The position numbers and the translations under genes are program-made. The notes under the pieces were generated by a model. It made no database searches, was not told the DNA's origin, and was given only the letters and a program-made list of their open reading frames with translations. Shown here piece after piece: positions 24,801 through 34,291 of a stretch of DNA of 64,000 nt (positions are counted from its first letter, which is position 1; every line of letters begins with the position of its first letter). Source of the stretch: Aplidium turbinatum (taxonomy: Eukaryota; Chordata; Ascidiacea; Aplousobranchia; Polyclinidae); NCBI GenBank assembly GCA_918807975.1, contig OU964934.1:16430001-16494000 (forward strand). Direction: 5' to 3'.

Positions 24801-27800
24801 ATGCCAATTGTAATTTTTGGAAAAAATTGCTTTCAAATGTAATTAACCAATTTAAAATTCTCATAATTTTGTCAATTCTTGTCCGATATAAAAAATTGTA
24901 TGAACTCAATGTGATAAGCATGTCAAATTTTTATGCTAACTTCTACTGTGTGATATATACTGATATAAGATCTGGGTTGAATGACCCCTACGCTTCATGA
25001 CCGTTGCCAGTATGTTTAGAAATCGTTAACACTTTTGGCTTTCATTGCAAGCAAAGGTGTAAGTATGACTTGATGGACCTGTGTTTGCTCTTATTTACAT
25101 TTGTATTGTTTTCTCAACTGGTGAGAAAGTCTAGTGAAGTGAACAACCTTTCCATATCAGTGCAGTTAACATACACACTATATTATCATAAGTCTGCTTG
25201 CCGATAAGGGGCCCAAAATTATTTTGGCCCCGGGGCCCACCAAGGGCTTAACACAGCACTGCTCGAGATGGAAATGATTTACTTCATGCAAGGATTAGGC
25301 ACGGTCGCAACACCTTGAGAAATGTACAAGCGAATTAAAAACAAACAGGTGAAAGTTAAAGCAATAGCAAAGCAACTCGATAATAAACAAGAAAAGAAAG
25401 TCGATTGCTATGTTGGTCGGCTGTACTTTTATCCGCCGTAGCCTACTATTTAGTAAAAACGAAAATGTTTAACACCTCGACTACAGAAGGAAAATTCATC
25501 TATAGCATAATTAGATTCTTCTTGTTTGTGCAATAAATTTTTGAATTACATCGTCGTAGAAAGCTTGCTTTTGCTTCAGTTCTAGCAAAAGTTGTTTCCA
25601 GCGCTGATCACCTCAAACTCTAATCCAACAAGCTAAATCTTGCTATTGCCTGGGATTCCCCCAATGACGCGCCAAGGTGTGCAGATCAGCGAGTGCACAG
25701 CCTGGCTGACCTAAAACCATTGCTGTTTTCGCTGCCTTGTGACGTCATTTTTCTTAATTGTTTATTTTAGATAGCACTCGCCAAGCTGTCAGTGCACACC
25801 CAGCTTAAAGGTAATGACCGAAAAAAATTAAAGGCAATGACCTCAAACGTTGGAGTATTAAAATTAGAATGGGACGAGTTTTGCAATTGAAAAGAAAGCA
25901 ATCAGCATGCAGCAAGATGTTAGAATATCATGAAAGTAAAGAACATCGACAACCGATGGAAATTTCCTTTTTTTCTGGATTTCTTGGGGTGTGCAGTGCA
26001 CACCTTGAACACCCTGAATATACGCCACTGAATCAAATACAATAACAAATCCAACACACATCAGGCTTATAGTTCTTCTGTATTATCGCCTACACCGCTT
26101 CACTATGACACCTATAAAGTTATACAATACATCCTTGTTTTGAAATTTAGCATATTTTCGGGTTCGCTATCATCAGTTGCAGTGCCACGCAAAGTAGCTT
26201 GCTATTACTTCAGATAGTCATATAACAGTAGAACTCGGTTAATCCGGATTCGGTTAATCCGGATCTTCGCCTAATCCGGATAAAACTGGAAGTACAAACG
26301 AACAAGTCTTGATAGAATCGTCATCGGTTAATCCGGATCTTCGCCTAATCCGGATGGAATCGCCGGTCAAATCGAATCCGGATTAACCGAGTTCTATTGT
26401 ATTTCAATTTGTGTTGATAAATCCTTTTCCCTGCACTAAATTTGATGTTGCCTCCATGACGAACCTAAGACTCCATCAAGACAACTAAGTTTAAGCTGCA
26501 AATGTTTAATCTCACCCATTCCATAACAAAGTGTTTGCTTTACTTTGTCTCCTCTCTCTGCATAGTACTTTAAAAAGTGAAAAATTGACCTCCACTCCCT
26601 AAAGATATAAAATCAAATGTCGGCGAGTTTGTGATACTTTTCAAGCTAAATTCTGAAAAATCTGAACAGTAGAAAATCTTCACATTTAGAAAGGACTCCC
26701 GTACCATAGTCAGAATGTTTTCTTCCCATTACACAAATTGTTTCAGTACAGTAGGCTACTATGTGAAATCTAAGATATATTTAAACAATCCAAGGAAATG
26801 TATACCTACATTAGATTTAAATCTGAAATTGCCTTTTGATGTGTGACAGAAATCCTTGATGGATACATCGATCCCTCGATTACACACCCAGCATCAGTAA
26901 ATAATTTTATCAAACATTCCTCCGCAACAGGAGGAAGAGCGCTTGTGCAACCAACAGGGTAGTCTGTGGAATTATAGGACCTCATTTAACTGCCACATGA
27001 TCACAAAGCACTATAGGTCACACGTTAAAAAACTATAAACTTTAGCCTATGGTTTACAGCCTTTTTTAGCACAGTAGGCTAGACTTTTTGTTGCTTTTTA
27101 GCCATACAAAACTTTCTAAACAAACTGAATGTCTGAAAGTGAATCAGCAAGTTGATGAAATATGCTGCATTGTTTAGTAATGAGCCGCAATTGACACAAA
27201 TTTAACCTAAGGATGTGAAAGGTGGAAAATTCAATCAAGTTTATTTCAGCACTATTGCTCCACGTTCGGTTGCAATAACTAAAAGTATAACAAATTCTTT
27301 TCCGTTTTGAAGCTACATTTGTGGATTATCCTTCTACAAGTAGGCTAATAAATTATTTGAACTCCGGATAGATTTATATAAAATTTCACTCCCAGAAATA
27401 GATTTATCAGAGTTTTGCTTATTATTTTAAAACTTACAAAATAAACAATATTTGTTCTGGCAGCCAACACATACTTTTAGGTTATCTGTATGAAAGAAGG
27501 GTTTTCCAGTGTTAAGTCAAACAAAAAAAAGTCCTACCACCACAAAGCATCCAAACCGCGCTACTGGTAGAAAAAGACAGACCACTGCATCAAAAGGTTC
27601 CTCCAATGACGAGGAGCGAAATTATGCAAGAACAACGAATTGACTATACAGTAATTTACTTTTTTTACCTTTTTGAGCGGTTTTTTGTATAGCACCCAGC
27701 AAGGATGTATTATCAGACCTCAACTTATAAGAACTATTGATTATTATTATCACTTATTTGTCAGTCTGGTGGAAACTGAAGAATTGTTGGATATGCTAGA

Positions 27801-30800
27801 GATGAGAGAGACCATAGACCAACTGGCAAGGGCAAATGGAGTAAGATGGTATGGACATGTGATAAGGAGGGAGGAAGGAAGTTTTCTTAGAAAGGCACTA
27901 GATCTAAAGGTGGATGGGAAGAGGAAACGCGGTCGTCCAAGAAGAACGTGGAAACAACAAGTGAAGGATCAGTTTAAAAAAGTCGGACTGAAGGAGAAAG
28001 ATGCAAGGGACAGGGTGAAATGGAGAAAAGGGATTAAGACAATTGCTGCGCGGAAACAATCGGCTACCCTCACTAGTGGGGAACAAACCGACGATGGATT
28101 ATGATGATGATCAGAAATGATAATCATTTATCAGAACTTACCCAGCCACCTAGTTCTATTTTTTGTGAGCACAAGTATTAGTGAAGGATATAGTGAGTGA
28201 GTTTTTTAGCAGTTCTACAAGGGGTACCACAAAAAGTTGAAGAGCATTGAGTTAAAGTATTTGCGTTAAGAATGGTGGACTGAAACTGTGATGTACTTGT
28301 TAAAGCTGAATGCTACAAAAAAAAATAAAAGTCACGTTAAGACCTGCTCCATGACATTCCACGCGTGCGGCTTTGCTTGCGTTCGTGCGTTGGACTAATT
28401 CTCTAAACTTGGTTTCCAACGTCCTGAGATAATACAGCTACGATATCAATACTTTTGACACATTTACAGTAAGCAATGAAATCAGGGGTCCCACTCAAGA
28501 TTTTCTTATTTTTTTTATGATTTTATGCCAAAAAAGTCAAAAATTTTATGATTTTTTTTGGTTATTTTATGATTTTTTTATGATTTTTCATCAAAATTTT
28601 ATGCTTTTTTATGATTTTCGATTCTTGCTTTAGCTGATGTCAATTCTTGCTTTAGCTGCTTGAAGAACTTTCCGATCCAACGCTTTGTTTGACAATGCCT
28701 CCTGAAGCTTTGCATGCCCATTTCCAATAATTTCATCAGCAGCTTTAATGCTTCAGTTTTTTTAATTTCATCTTCAATTTTTTCGATTCCCCTTTGTTTT
28801 TCTGCCATAATGTTGGCTTCAACAGTAGCCTGAGCACTTTCCTTCTCTTTTCTCAATTTTTCTTCCAGAGCTCTTTCCTGCTCAAGGTCAGTCATATACT
28901 TTGCACGAGCACCCTTCACTTCTGAAACTAGTGTTTTGTTAATGGGAAAGTTTACCTCATCATCATATCGATTTAGTTCATCATTCACCATTCTCAGTGC
29001 AACAATTGTGATTTCTTTAAGAGAACTTCTATGTGAATCAATCAAATGTTTATGGAGGAGAAAATGGAGAAACCTCTTTCAGGACTGGCATTACCGTGAC
29101 TTAATGTTAGAAAACATTTTGCCAAACTAAATAGTTGCGGATATTTTTTTATCCCAGCATCATCTAACAAGCCTCCAATTTTTATCCAATAATAGTCAAT
29201 TCTCTTATAGGAAGACACTTTTGGTAGGGATGTTATTGTTGGTACCCGGTCATTTGGTCGACAGGACGTTTGGTCGACAGACATTTGATCGACAGGACGT
29301 TTGGTCGACAGGACGTTAGGTCGACAGAACGATTTATTTTAGGGTTAGGGTTAGTTAACTAACCATAACCCTAATCTAACCCTGACTCTAACCCTAACCC
29401 TAAAATAAATCGTTCTGTCGACTTAACGTCCTGTCGACCAAACGTCCTGTCGACCAAATGTCTGTCGACCAAACGACCGTGCACCGTTATTGTTATACCA
29501 CATTTGATTAGTGCTTGAGTCCACTAAGAAGATTGGGAATTGGTGTATACTTTCAAGATCAGTCTTTTTGTAAAACTCATCTAGAATATCCTCAGATTGA
29601 TACCGTAACCACCGCAGTCTTGTCTCATCATAAAGCTCTTCTCTTGAAACAATAAAACAGATACATCAATTGCAACAGCATTTGCATGGCACTTTTCAAG
29701 GCAATTGGAGACTGTCCAAGTTAGATTGACGATAGAAGTTGTAGCTCCATCATCATTTCTTTTTTCTGGGTGCAAAAATTGTGCCTGCTTAAGAACAAAT
29801 GAATGTAATGGCAAATGATGTAAAGGGTAACTTGTAGCAACCACAAAAAAGTTTAGACAGTCAGATTTAAATTTCTTTTTGTCAGCTTCAGAAAGGACTG
29901 CAATATCACTGACTAAAATTTTTGCTCGTGTTTCAGCATCAATCAAGTTCAACGGCTTCTGATTTCTGAAGTTCTTTGTTTGTAACATCAAGCACAAGAT
30001 TTTCTGACTCTGTGGATGATATGTTCTTTTTTTGATAAATTTACTAAGCATAGCCGTGATCAGATAGCACATTGCTGAGTAAAGAATGTGTATCAGTGGC
30101 TCTTCATATTGGAATAGGACTAAAAACCGTTCAAAGTCACCAGAAGCTATTGATACAAATGAAATATAAGCTTCAATCAAAGGATCCTTTAATGCTTCTG
30201 AAATCATTTTGCATCTCTGGGTGGATGCAATGTTTGACTTGAAATTTTTTTGCTTAGGCAAAACCTGCAAGAAGTAATGTCACAAGTCCCACTCAAGATT
30301 TAAGAACATGTCCGCCTTGAGTTTCGAGGCCTGAGTAACACGGGAATGGCCCGTTTCGGTGAGTCCGATTCGGTGAGTCCGATCCCTTAACGGGGGATTT
30401 TTTCAATTTTTTTTTAAATTATTGGGTACCGCAGCCTAATTATCATTGCCGTTTTAGGGTTAGGGGGTTGGGGTTAGAGGTTAGGAACTCACCGAATCGG
30501 ACTCACCGAATAGCAGCAGACCCGAGTAACACATTGCTTGCAAATGCCTCTACGCTTTTTCCCAAAACATTGGTGTCAAATTATCCTTTCACCATTCTTC
30601 TACAATAACTGCATGTCTTGAAATCTTGTCAGTGTCTACTTGTCTAATGACGTTTAAAACTAAACATGCAATAAAAGTAAATAGCTACGCTCCTTTTCTA
30701 ATTCCAGCTCCACGGGCAATGCTGGACTTGATTATGCAACCACATGTTATCCTAAATCAGTGCATTCCACAGATGGCGTCACAATCGTTACACAAATAAT

Positions 30801-32678
30801 TATGCTGTTATCATGGTTGGAACTTACACATTACACTATATCAATTTTTTTGATTTTTACATGCTCAGTTCTCCATCACAACTAAATTTTATGATTTTTT
30901 ATGATTGTGTCTAAATTTTATGCTATTTTATGATTTTTTCCAAATCAAGCAAAATTTTATGATTTTTTATGATTTTATGCCGAGTGGGACCCCTGTACAG
31001 AAATCTTCATAATGAATTAAAGAGAACGTTCTGATAGGACAAGGTTTTAAGACTTCAAAGTTGGTCATTTTTCAAACTTAAAAAGAAAAATTACAACCTT
31101 TAAGCTGGAACAAAAACATTAAGTCAAGTTTACTAATGTTGAAAGAAAAATATTTTGGATCAACTGCTGCACAAATAGTACCACCTGAATCCAATGACGA
31201 GAATTAGAGTCAGTTGGAAAATTGAATGTAAAAGAAGTCTTGGTCGTTTTCATCTTTCATTGTTTACAGTTCTCATTTTGTTGAAAACAGTATTTAAATC
31301 GATGGATAACTTTGAAACTAAGACTTACAATACTTTAAAAAGTTTTAAATAGGAATACTTCTTTCCATAAAAACATGTGCAAATCATTACTTTCTCAAAG
31401 ATTACGCAAACAAAACATATTTCAAACTATGCTCATCTCAAAGTTATAAGGTTGCTAAACTGGTCATTGTCACATTGTAGGCCTACATATGTCTAATAGT
31501 AGAACTTTAGCTCAACACTTAGCTTACGAAAAGTTTAATGCGAGTAATGCATCTCTTTCCACATCAGCTAGTTTTTTTGGATGCTTAGTTCCTTCCTCTG
31601 TGCATCCTGAATTCAACCACGTTTCGACAACACATGACTGGCTCTTTCCCATGAATCGACCTGAGATAAAAGTGCAGCGTATAAGCGCTCAGCAACTGTC
31701 AGTAAAATAACAGGCTTTGTTGCGAAACAACTATATAACATCCACAATAATTTTTGTAACACATGGAAAATACTTTTAAGAATGAGATCAAAGGGTAACA
31801 CAAAGAAATTTAATAATAGGTTATTAATAAATATTATGAGATTAAATCAAGTTACACTTTCAGAGAGCTATTAAAGAGAAAAGATTAATGCTACATGTTG
31901 TCTACACTTTAATAAAACTAAATTTGTAATAAATGGAAATGAATTTTTTGACAAGTATCGGTAACACATCTTATAAAAGTCAAGTAAAAAAAATGAAGTT
32001 ATTAAAAAATGCTGATGAACTAAATGAATAACCAATATTGAATGTTAATAAAACCTAAAATTAAAGATGCTATGGGCATTGCACTGAATAGTTACTATAT
32101 AAAATATCTAAATGTATAGCAATAGGTCAGATCTAAGCTAACTTACATGCTGGACCCATGTCACCAATAGTAAAACCTGCATAATAAACAACAATAACAT
32201 GTTTATTTCAGAGTTTCAGACAATGCGATCCATATGATATAAAAAACAAAAATATTAAAGTCAAGATGAAATAGCATGCTCATTTTGTTCAAACAACCAG
32301 CCAGTAAAAGTTAACTTTATTAAAGAATGCATAAACGATTCCCGATTTGGCTACTTTACATCACCACAATAAGCAGTACCATAGTAATTTCTTTCCTTGA
32401 AATAATGGTAAATACATTGTACTAATCGACTACAAACACATTTGATTTGTTTTAGCAGCAGTGACATTCTTTCCCTACCCTATTAAATTTTAAAATAGAG
32501 AAAAGGACCACCAACAGCTTCTGATTGCCTTTATTGGTGTTATTACATTGTAGTTACTCTATGTTGTCACAAATAACATAAAAAATGAAAAATAGTTATT
32601 ATACTTAAATTGTGACATACCAATGATGAAATAAAAATGAAACAAAATAGCAATTCCATGCAAAGATTGTGTAGCCAT
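9460..32678 (-). CDS. secreted/tethered modular protein: 6 novel modules + antistasin + VWC (complete, 19 exons)
   Basis: Exons on the minus strand: 32621-32678, 32147-32176, 31528-31660, 28344-28423, 26810-26963, 26516-26598, 18046-18199, 17221-17303, 16767-16920, 16287-16369, 15514-15667, 14933-15015, 14547-14706, 14217-14290, 13531-13675, 12606-12730, 12103-12327, 11580-11729 and 9460-9809. All are bounded by AG and GT, and the phases join in one frame: 2478 nt, 825 residues plus stop. Order: signal peptide (about 1-20), six four-cysteine modules (about 26-494), three antistasin-like units (496-584), VWC-type units (600-776) and a hydrophobic C-terminus (798-820). The antistasin-VWC-membrane tail resembles the C-terminal half of CRIM1, a type I protein that binds BMPs, so extracellular ligand binding is a reasonable inference. 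The modules in front are unlike CRIM1. The gene looks intact. Its paralogue lies head to head on the plus strand. Confidence 0.85.
9810..11579. other. intron of the minus gene
   Basis: Noncoding DNA between the second VWC exon and the last exon. The only structure I see is a tRNA-like SINE head at about 10985-11075. Confidence 0.5.
10985..11075 (-). repeat. tRNA-derived SINE head
   Basis: Read on the minus strand, TGGCCGAGTGGTTT matches a tRNA Leu/Ser-type A box. AGATCGATTCCAAGTC, about 40 nt further on, resembles a degenerate B box. Confidence 0.4.
11580..11729 (-). CDS. half VWC exon
   Basis: Phase 1 to phase 1 exon of 150 nt. It has the first VWC subdomain: C, a G-D-x-W motif (GDTWEKDHC), C-x-x-C-x-C (CTSCMC) and a closing CP. 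The second cysteine subdomain is missing because the next exon starts its own VWC domain. The half unit keeps frame, so it is probably real and not decayed. Confidence 0.75.
11730..12102. other. short intron of the minus gene
   Basis: Noncoding; nothing else seen. Confidence 0.5.
12103..12327 (-). CDS. VWC domain exon
   Basis: Phase 1 to phase 1 exon of 225 nt. It encodes a full VWC domain: TCVDG, then GESWNIGCRLCVC, CGAVKC and the closing CCLTCP. I chose the acceptor at GTGCAG/ACGAG because it alone keeps the phase with the exon before it; the closer CAG ahead of TGTGTTGAT would put a stop in frame. Confidence 0.8.
12606..12730 (-). CDS. antistasin-like exon 2
   Basis: Phase 2 to phase 1 exon of 125 nt. 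It starts with the second half of one antistasin-like unit (KDCYRCKC) and continues with a complete unit, CPSLETCDRKC followed by YGCRICKC. Antistasin units are small disulfide-rich folds found in leech protease inhibitors and in CRIM1. Confidence 0.8.
12731..13530. other. intron of the minus gene with a foldback
   Basis: Noncoding; holds the long perfect-like hairpin at 13011-13177. The lysine/threonine-rich ORF at 13237-13500 contains tandem GAAGACACA-like repeats and is not credible as a gene. Confidence 0.5.
13011..13177. repeat. foldback (long inverted repeat)
   Basis: Two arms of about 72 bp, starting CTTGCGCTCTTCTGGTGAC and ending with its reverse complement, flank a loop of about 23 bp that contains GACGTTTCGTC. 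The arms differ at a few bases only. A transcript would fold into a near-perfect hairpin. Confidence 0.75.
13531..13675 (-). CDS. antistasin-like exon 1
   Basis: Phase 1 to phase 2 exon of 145 nt, reached directly from the last module exon. It encodes one complete antistasin-like unit (CPTLFDCDKQC then DGCRTCQC) and the first half of the next (CRNVTNCHKQCPFG), which the following exon finishes. Confidence 0.8.
13745..13950 (+). repeat. dispersed palindromic repeat, family P copy 1
   Basis: Contains GGCAGCCGATTGTAGCAAG and ATTGACAGCGATAGACAC, then a tail with CAGCCTTGTGCTGACGAGCAG. The same blocks recur at about 56000-56265 and 60746-60985, where they form an inverted repeat. It lies in the intron between the last module and the first antistasin exon. 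Confidence 0.55.
14217..14706 (-). CDS. module 6 (exons 14547-14706 and 14217-14290)
   Basis: Exon a (160 nt) reads HFQNC, LSMRCLTSIW, GCTANGRGYPQ and YGTKNQ. Exon b is short (74 nt) and ends LCLGT. About 75% of residues match plus module 14, which has the same unusual exon lengths. It ends in phase 1 and joins the antistasin exon. Confidence 0.8.
14933..15667 (-). CDS. module 5 (exons 15514-15667 and 14933-15015)
   Basis: Exon a reads EFATGC-type start, KECLNNIFVAATC and GTGYPSKLP; it is identical at the protein level to plus module 11. Exon b (83 nt) differs at about three residues and ends QEECFGS. Both donors are weaker than usual (GTGCGT and GTCAGC). Confidence 0.85.
16287..16920 (-). 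CDS. module 4 (exons 16767-16920 and 16287-16369)
   Basis: Exon a reads FPKLC, SLACLNGGWEEAGC and GAEYPRKLG; exon b starts EYVEYVETKFNAT and ends IACYGF. It is about 97% identical to plus module 9, and the intron between the two exons is conserved as well. Confidence 0.85.
17221..18199 (-). CDS. module 3 (exons 18046-18199 and 17221-17303)
   Basis: Exon a reads FPPGC, EQCLIGIFEKQGC and GSDYPTKLT; exon b starts EVIEQIDTLIASAHGG and ends NCYGL. It is about 96% identical to plus module 8. A SINE lies in the intron at the same place in both genes. Confidence 0.85.
17690..17935 (+). repeat. tRNA-type SINE (family S), arm A copy
   Basis: Contains the family blocks CTGCTCTCCATTCAGCGGCA and ATGGAATAATTTCCCGGCAA, then AAGCTTTGTCTGTCTAAG. 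It has an inverted orthologue at 49830-50145, so it was inserted before the segment was copied. Confidence 0.75.
19385..19609 (+). pseudogene. hAT transposase C-terminal fragment
   Basis: About 74 codons with the dimerisation-region pattern STAVCECGFSVL, then RRSMLQPKQANLVLMAFEHS. This resembles hAT proteins of the ZMYM1/P52rK kind. The rest of the transposase is absent, so the element cannot move itself. Confidence 0.7.
19703..20102. mobile_element. hAT MITE (level 4 of 4)
   Basis: The ends CAGTGGCGTAGCC and, reversed, CAGTAGCTTAGCC are flanked by a perfect 8-bp duplication CTCATAAC (19695-19702 and 20103-20110). It is 400 bp and noncoding, the innermost element of the stack. Confidence 0.85.
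21706..26030. mobile_element. hAT element, outer member of second stack
   Basis: The ends CAGTGGCGTACCG and, reversed, CAGTGGCGTATATTC share an inner CAGGGTGTTCA block. The flanking 8-mers ATCCAAAT and AATCAAAT match at six of eight positions. It is interrupted by a younger element at 22081-25261. Confidence 0.7.
22081..25261. mobile_element. hAT-like element nested in the previous one
   Basis: The ends CAGTGCTGTGTCAAG and, reversed, CAGTGCTGTGTTAAG are flanked by a perfect 8-bp duplication CTCGAGAT (22073-22080 and 25262-25269). It is 3181 bp with only short ORFs (for example minus 22893-23289), none of which I can assign. Confidence 0.85.
26225..26399. mobile_element. pogo/Tigger-like MITE
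   Basis: The ends CAGTAGAACTCGGTTAATCC and, reversed, CAATAGAACTCGG are inverted repeats flanked by TA. Inside, the block GGTTAATCCGGATCTTCGCC occurs twice. About 175 bp. Confidence 0.7.
26516..26963 (-). CDS. module 2 (exons 26810-26963 and 26516-26598)
   Basis: Exon a reads YPVGC, VAEECLIKLFTDAGC and GSMYPSRIS; exon b starts EWRSIFHFLKYYAERG and ends TLCYGM. It is about 60% identical to plus module 2, so this pair is much older than the pairs of modules 3-5. Confidence 0.85.
26964..28343. other. intron of the minus gene with a LINE tail
   Basis: Noncoding for the host. It contains a LINE 3' fragment on the plus strand (about 27760-28115). Confidence 0.6.
27760..28115 (+). pseudogene. LINE ORF2 3'-terminal fragment
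   Basis: The reading frame ending at 28104 has the tail typical of RTE/Jockey-like LINEs: VRWYGHVIRREEG, then GKRKRGRPRRTWKQQV and ARDRVKWRKGI. A TATGATGATGAT simple-repeat tail follows the stop. There is no reverse-transcriptase core, so this is a 5'-truncated copy. Confidence 0.8.
28344..31660 (-). CDS. module 1 (exons 31528-31660 and 28344-28423)
   Basis: Exon a (133 nt) starts with the split cysteine codon of GPAC and reads SCVVETWLNSGC and GTKHPKKLA. Exon b (80 nt, one codon shorter than usual) starts TLETKFRELVQRT and ends VECHGA, with a weak donor GTCTTA. About 60-67% identical to plus module 1. The 3.1-kb intron between the two exons carries a hAT element. Confidence 0.8.
28599..30270 (-). 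pseudogene. hAT transposase, C-terminal half, split by a MITE
   Basis: The upstream piece (30270-29581, 229 codons) is the late catalytic region, with conserved blocks such as ALKDPLIEAYISF. The downstream pieces (29284-28599) carry the hAT dimerisation motif LTLSHGNASPERGFS and a coiled, lysine/glutamate-rich end. A 245-bp MITE separates them, and the N-terminal DNA-binding part is missing. Confidence 0.7.
29241..29485. mobile_element. MITE with GGTCGACAG repeats and TTAGGG core
   Basis: The inverted ends contain direct repeats of GGTCGACAGGACGTTT. The centre has TTAGGGTTAGGG facing CCCTAACCCTAA. It is flanked by a perfect 9-bp duplication GTTATTGTT (29232-29240 and 29486-29494). A 9-bp duplication favours a Mutator-like origin. 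Confidence 0.8.
30342..30523. mobile_element. MITE with GGTGAGTCCGATTC repeats and TTAGGG-like core
   Basis: The inverted ends start GGGAATGGCCC and, reversed, GGGTCTGCTGC, followed by CGGTGAGTCCGATTCGG repeats. The centre reads TTTTAGGGTTAGGGGGTTGG. It is flanked by a perfect 9-bp duplication GAGTAACAC (30333-30341 and 30524-30532). A second copy is cut by the window end at 63955. Confidence 0.8.
32147..32176 (-). CDS. 30-nt exon 2 of the minus gene
   Basis: A phase 1 to 1 mini-exon coding FTIGDMGPA plus one base of the first module cysteine codon. The plus gene has the same 30-nt exon (VSFGGMGPA), which supports both. Confidence 0.75.
32621..32678 (-). CDS. exon 1 of the minus gene, signal peptide
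   Basis: Starts at ATG 32678-32676 and encodes MATQSLHGIAILFHFYFII before a GTATGT donor in phase 1. The hydrophobic stretch fits a signal peptide. The fixed phase and the match in the joined frame (2478 nt, divisible by three) support this start. Confidence 0.75.
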
Positions 32679-33219
32679 TTTATTAGGTTTTTGATTCAGA
32701 AGCAATCATAAGATAGGTGAACCAGTTTCTTTTCGCAGAAAAGATGTCATTCACAGACACTAAGTAGGTTACAAGTGTTTCATTAATACAATGTATCAAC
32801 CAAACAGTATTTTGAAACTATGTTTCTAGAAATGATAAGTAGGTATAATAATACTCAAATTAATATTTTGTTTCTTAAAACAGGATGCTGAATTCATTCA
32901 CTATCATATAGAAAAGTCAGGTAGCTCAATCAATCCATACATGTATTGTGCCTGGAGATTGTGCCATACATTACATGTACGGTATTGTGCCTGGAGAAAA
33001 AAAGCAACCAAAGAATTTAAAATAAAAATCGCCTTATTTATGAAAGGACAACAGAAGTCTTTACCTCTTCAAAGTGGTGTAAACTTTTAAAGTCCCATCT
33101 CTTCTTCAAGACAATGGTCTTCTGACCGACCCAACTACATACTTTTTCAAATTCAAGTTTCTCTGAGGACCAAATGAATGGCACATGCGGCCCACATGTT
33201 TGAGACCTTTGGTTTATGG

Positions 33220-33732
33220 CAGGGATCACCAAACTACGGTCAGCGGACTGATTTCATCCGGCTCGCCATGTGCTACCAAAATAACAGCTGCACTACAACT
33301 GTTAAGTAAAAAAGTTGGCTTTGCCTTTTTGTGTAATAGAGACTTCTTTGTTAAAATTGTTCGTTCTTATAGTTCGTTGTTGTATGTTGAATTTGTACAT
33401 TTTTCCACCAGACAGCGTACATGTTGGTGTTCTGTTTTTATTATTAGGCCACCATAAATGGGAAAAGCCTAGGCCAAATTTGGAAAGATTGTAATGTTTT
33501 ATCAAGAGCACGATGCCCTGTAGCGTATCACAGCAGGGGATAACTTTTCCAGCAACCTTACGACTTTCATCAAAACTTTGCTATTCCACCGCTGACTTTG
33601 TTATTTATTGTGCTCAATTCAAGTCAATGGAGATTCTAAATAGTTGTGTATCTTTTCGCAATTTGCATCCGGCCCGCAGCTGTTAATCTCGCATCAATCC
33701 GGCCCTCAGAGAAAAAAGTTTGCTGACCCCTG
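33220..33732. mobile_element. Charlie-like hAT MITE
   Basis: The left end CAGGGATCACCAAACTACGG and, reversed, the right end CAGGGGTCAGCAAACT resemble vertebrate Charlie/MER5 ends. GCATCCGGCCCGCAG lies near the right end. The flanking 8-mers GTTTATGG and GTCTATGG match at seven of eight positions. Confidence 0.8.
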
Positions 33733-34291
33733 GTCTATGGCATGTGTGATGGACTTACAGGGTTTGTAAACTAAGTTACTCTGCTGTTTCATTACGCACT
33801 CTTCCAAAATAGGTCCAAGTTCAATTTAATTAGCAGAAATGAGAATGTTCCGAATGATGTGTGAAAAACTAGTTTTGGACTTTTCATCATGATTGCTTCA
33901 TATTTTTTGTTATTTCAAGAGACCTGGCATTTGCTCTGCTAGCAGGAATCCACAAAGAGTTGCTCTGTCAGTCTTAAGCTTCCTAATGTTTTTTCTTTAT
34001 CAAAGTTTAAGATATAGTTATAAAATAAAACTTTTCACAATTTTAAATAGGCTAACATGGTGAAAACAAAAATCGGTTTAATAATGCTGTTGATATTTCA
34101 TTACACCCTGAGACAATGTCAGTACCTTACAACTGCAATCAAGTCCACCGAAAATTACTGATTAGACCTATATTCAAATGTTGAAGGGTAGGCCAACTAT
34201 CAGGATAGAATTTTTTCTGTATGTTCTGCTAATGTCTGTTGTGGTATCTAGATTGCTATGGTGCTATTTTATTCGTATTGTGTGTAATAAC

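Larger units (their letters stand above)
18200..26515. other. 8.3-kb intron packed with hAT elements
   Basis: The intron joins module 2 directly to module 3 of the minus gene. Where the plus gene has modules 3-7, this intron has two nested hAT stacks (18290-21537 and 21706-26030) and a pogo-like MITE. I found no module exon inside it. Confidence 0.7.
28483..30995. mobile_element. hAT element with broken transposase and two MITEs
   Basis: The left end CAGGGGTCCCACTCAAG and, reversed, the right end CAGGGGTCCCACTCGGC are inverted repeats, each followed by TTTTATGATTTT repeats. I do not see a clear 8-bp target duplication. It holds transposase pieces on the minus strand and two MITEs (29241-29485, 30342-30523). 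Confidence 0.75.

Noticed and set aside
29330-29405. interstitial telomere
   Set aside because: The TTAGGG-like repeats are few, face each other and lie at the centre of a MITE with its own target duplication.
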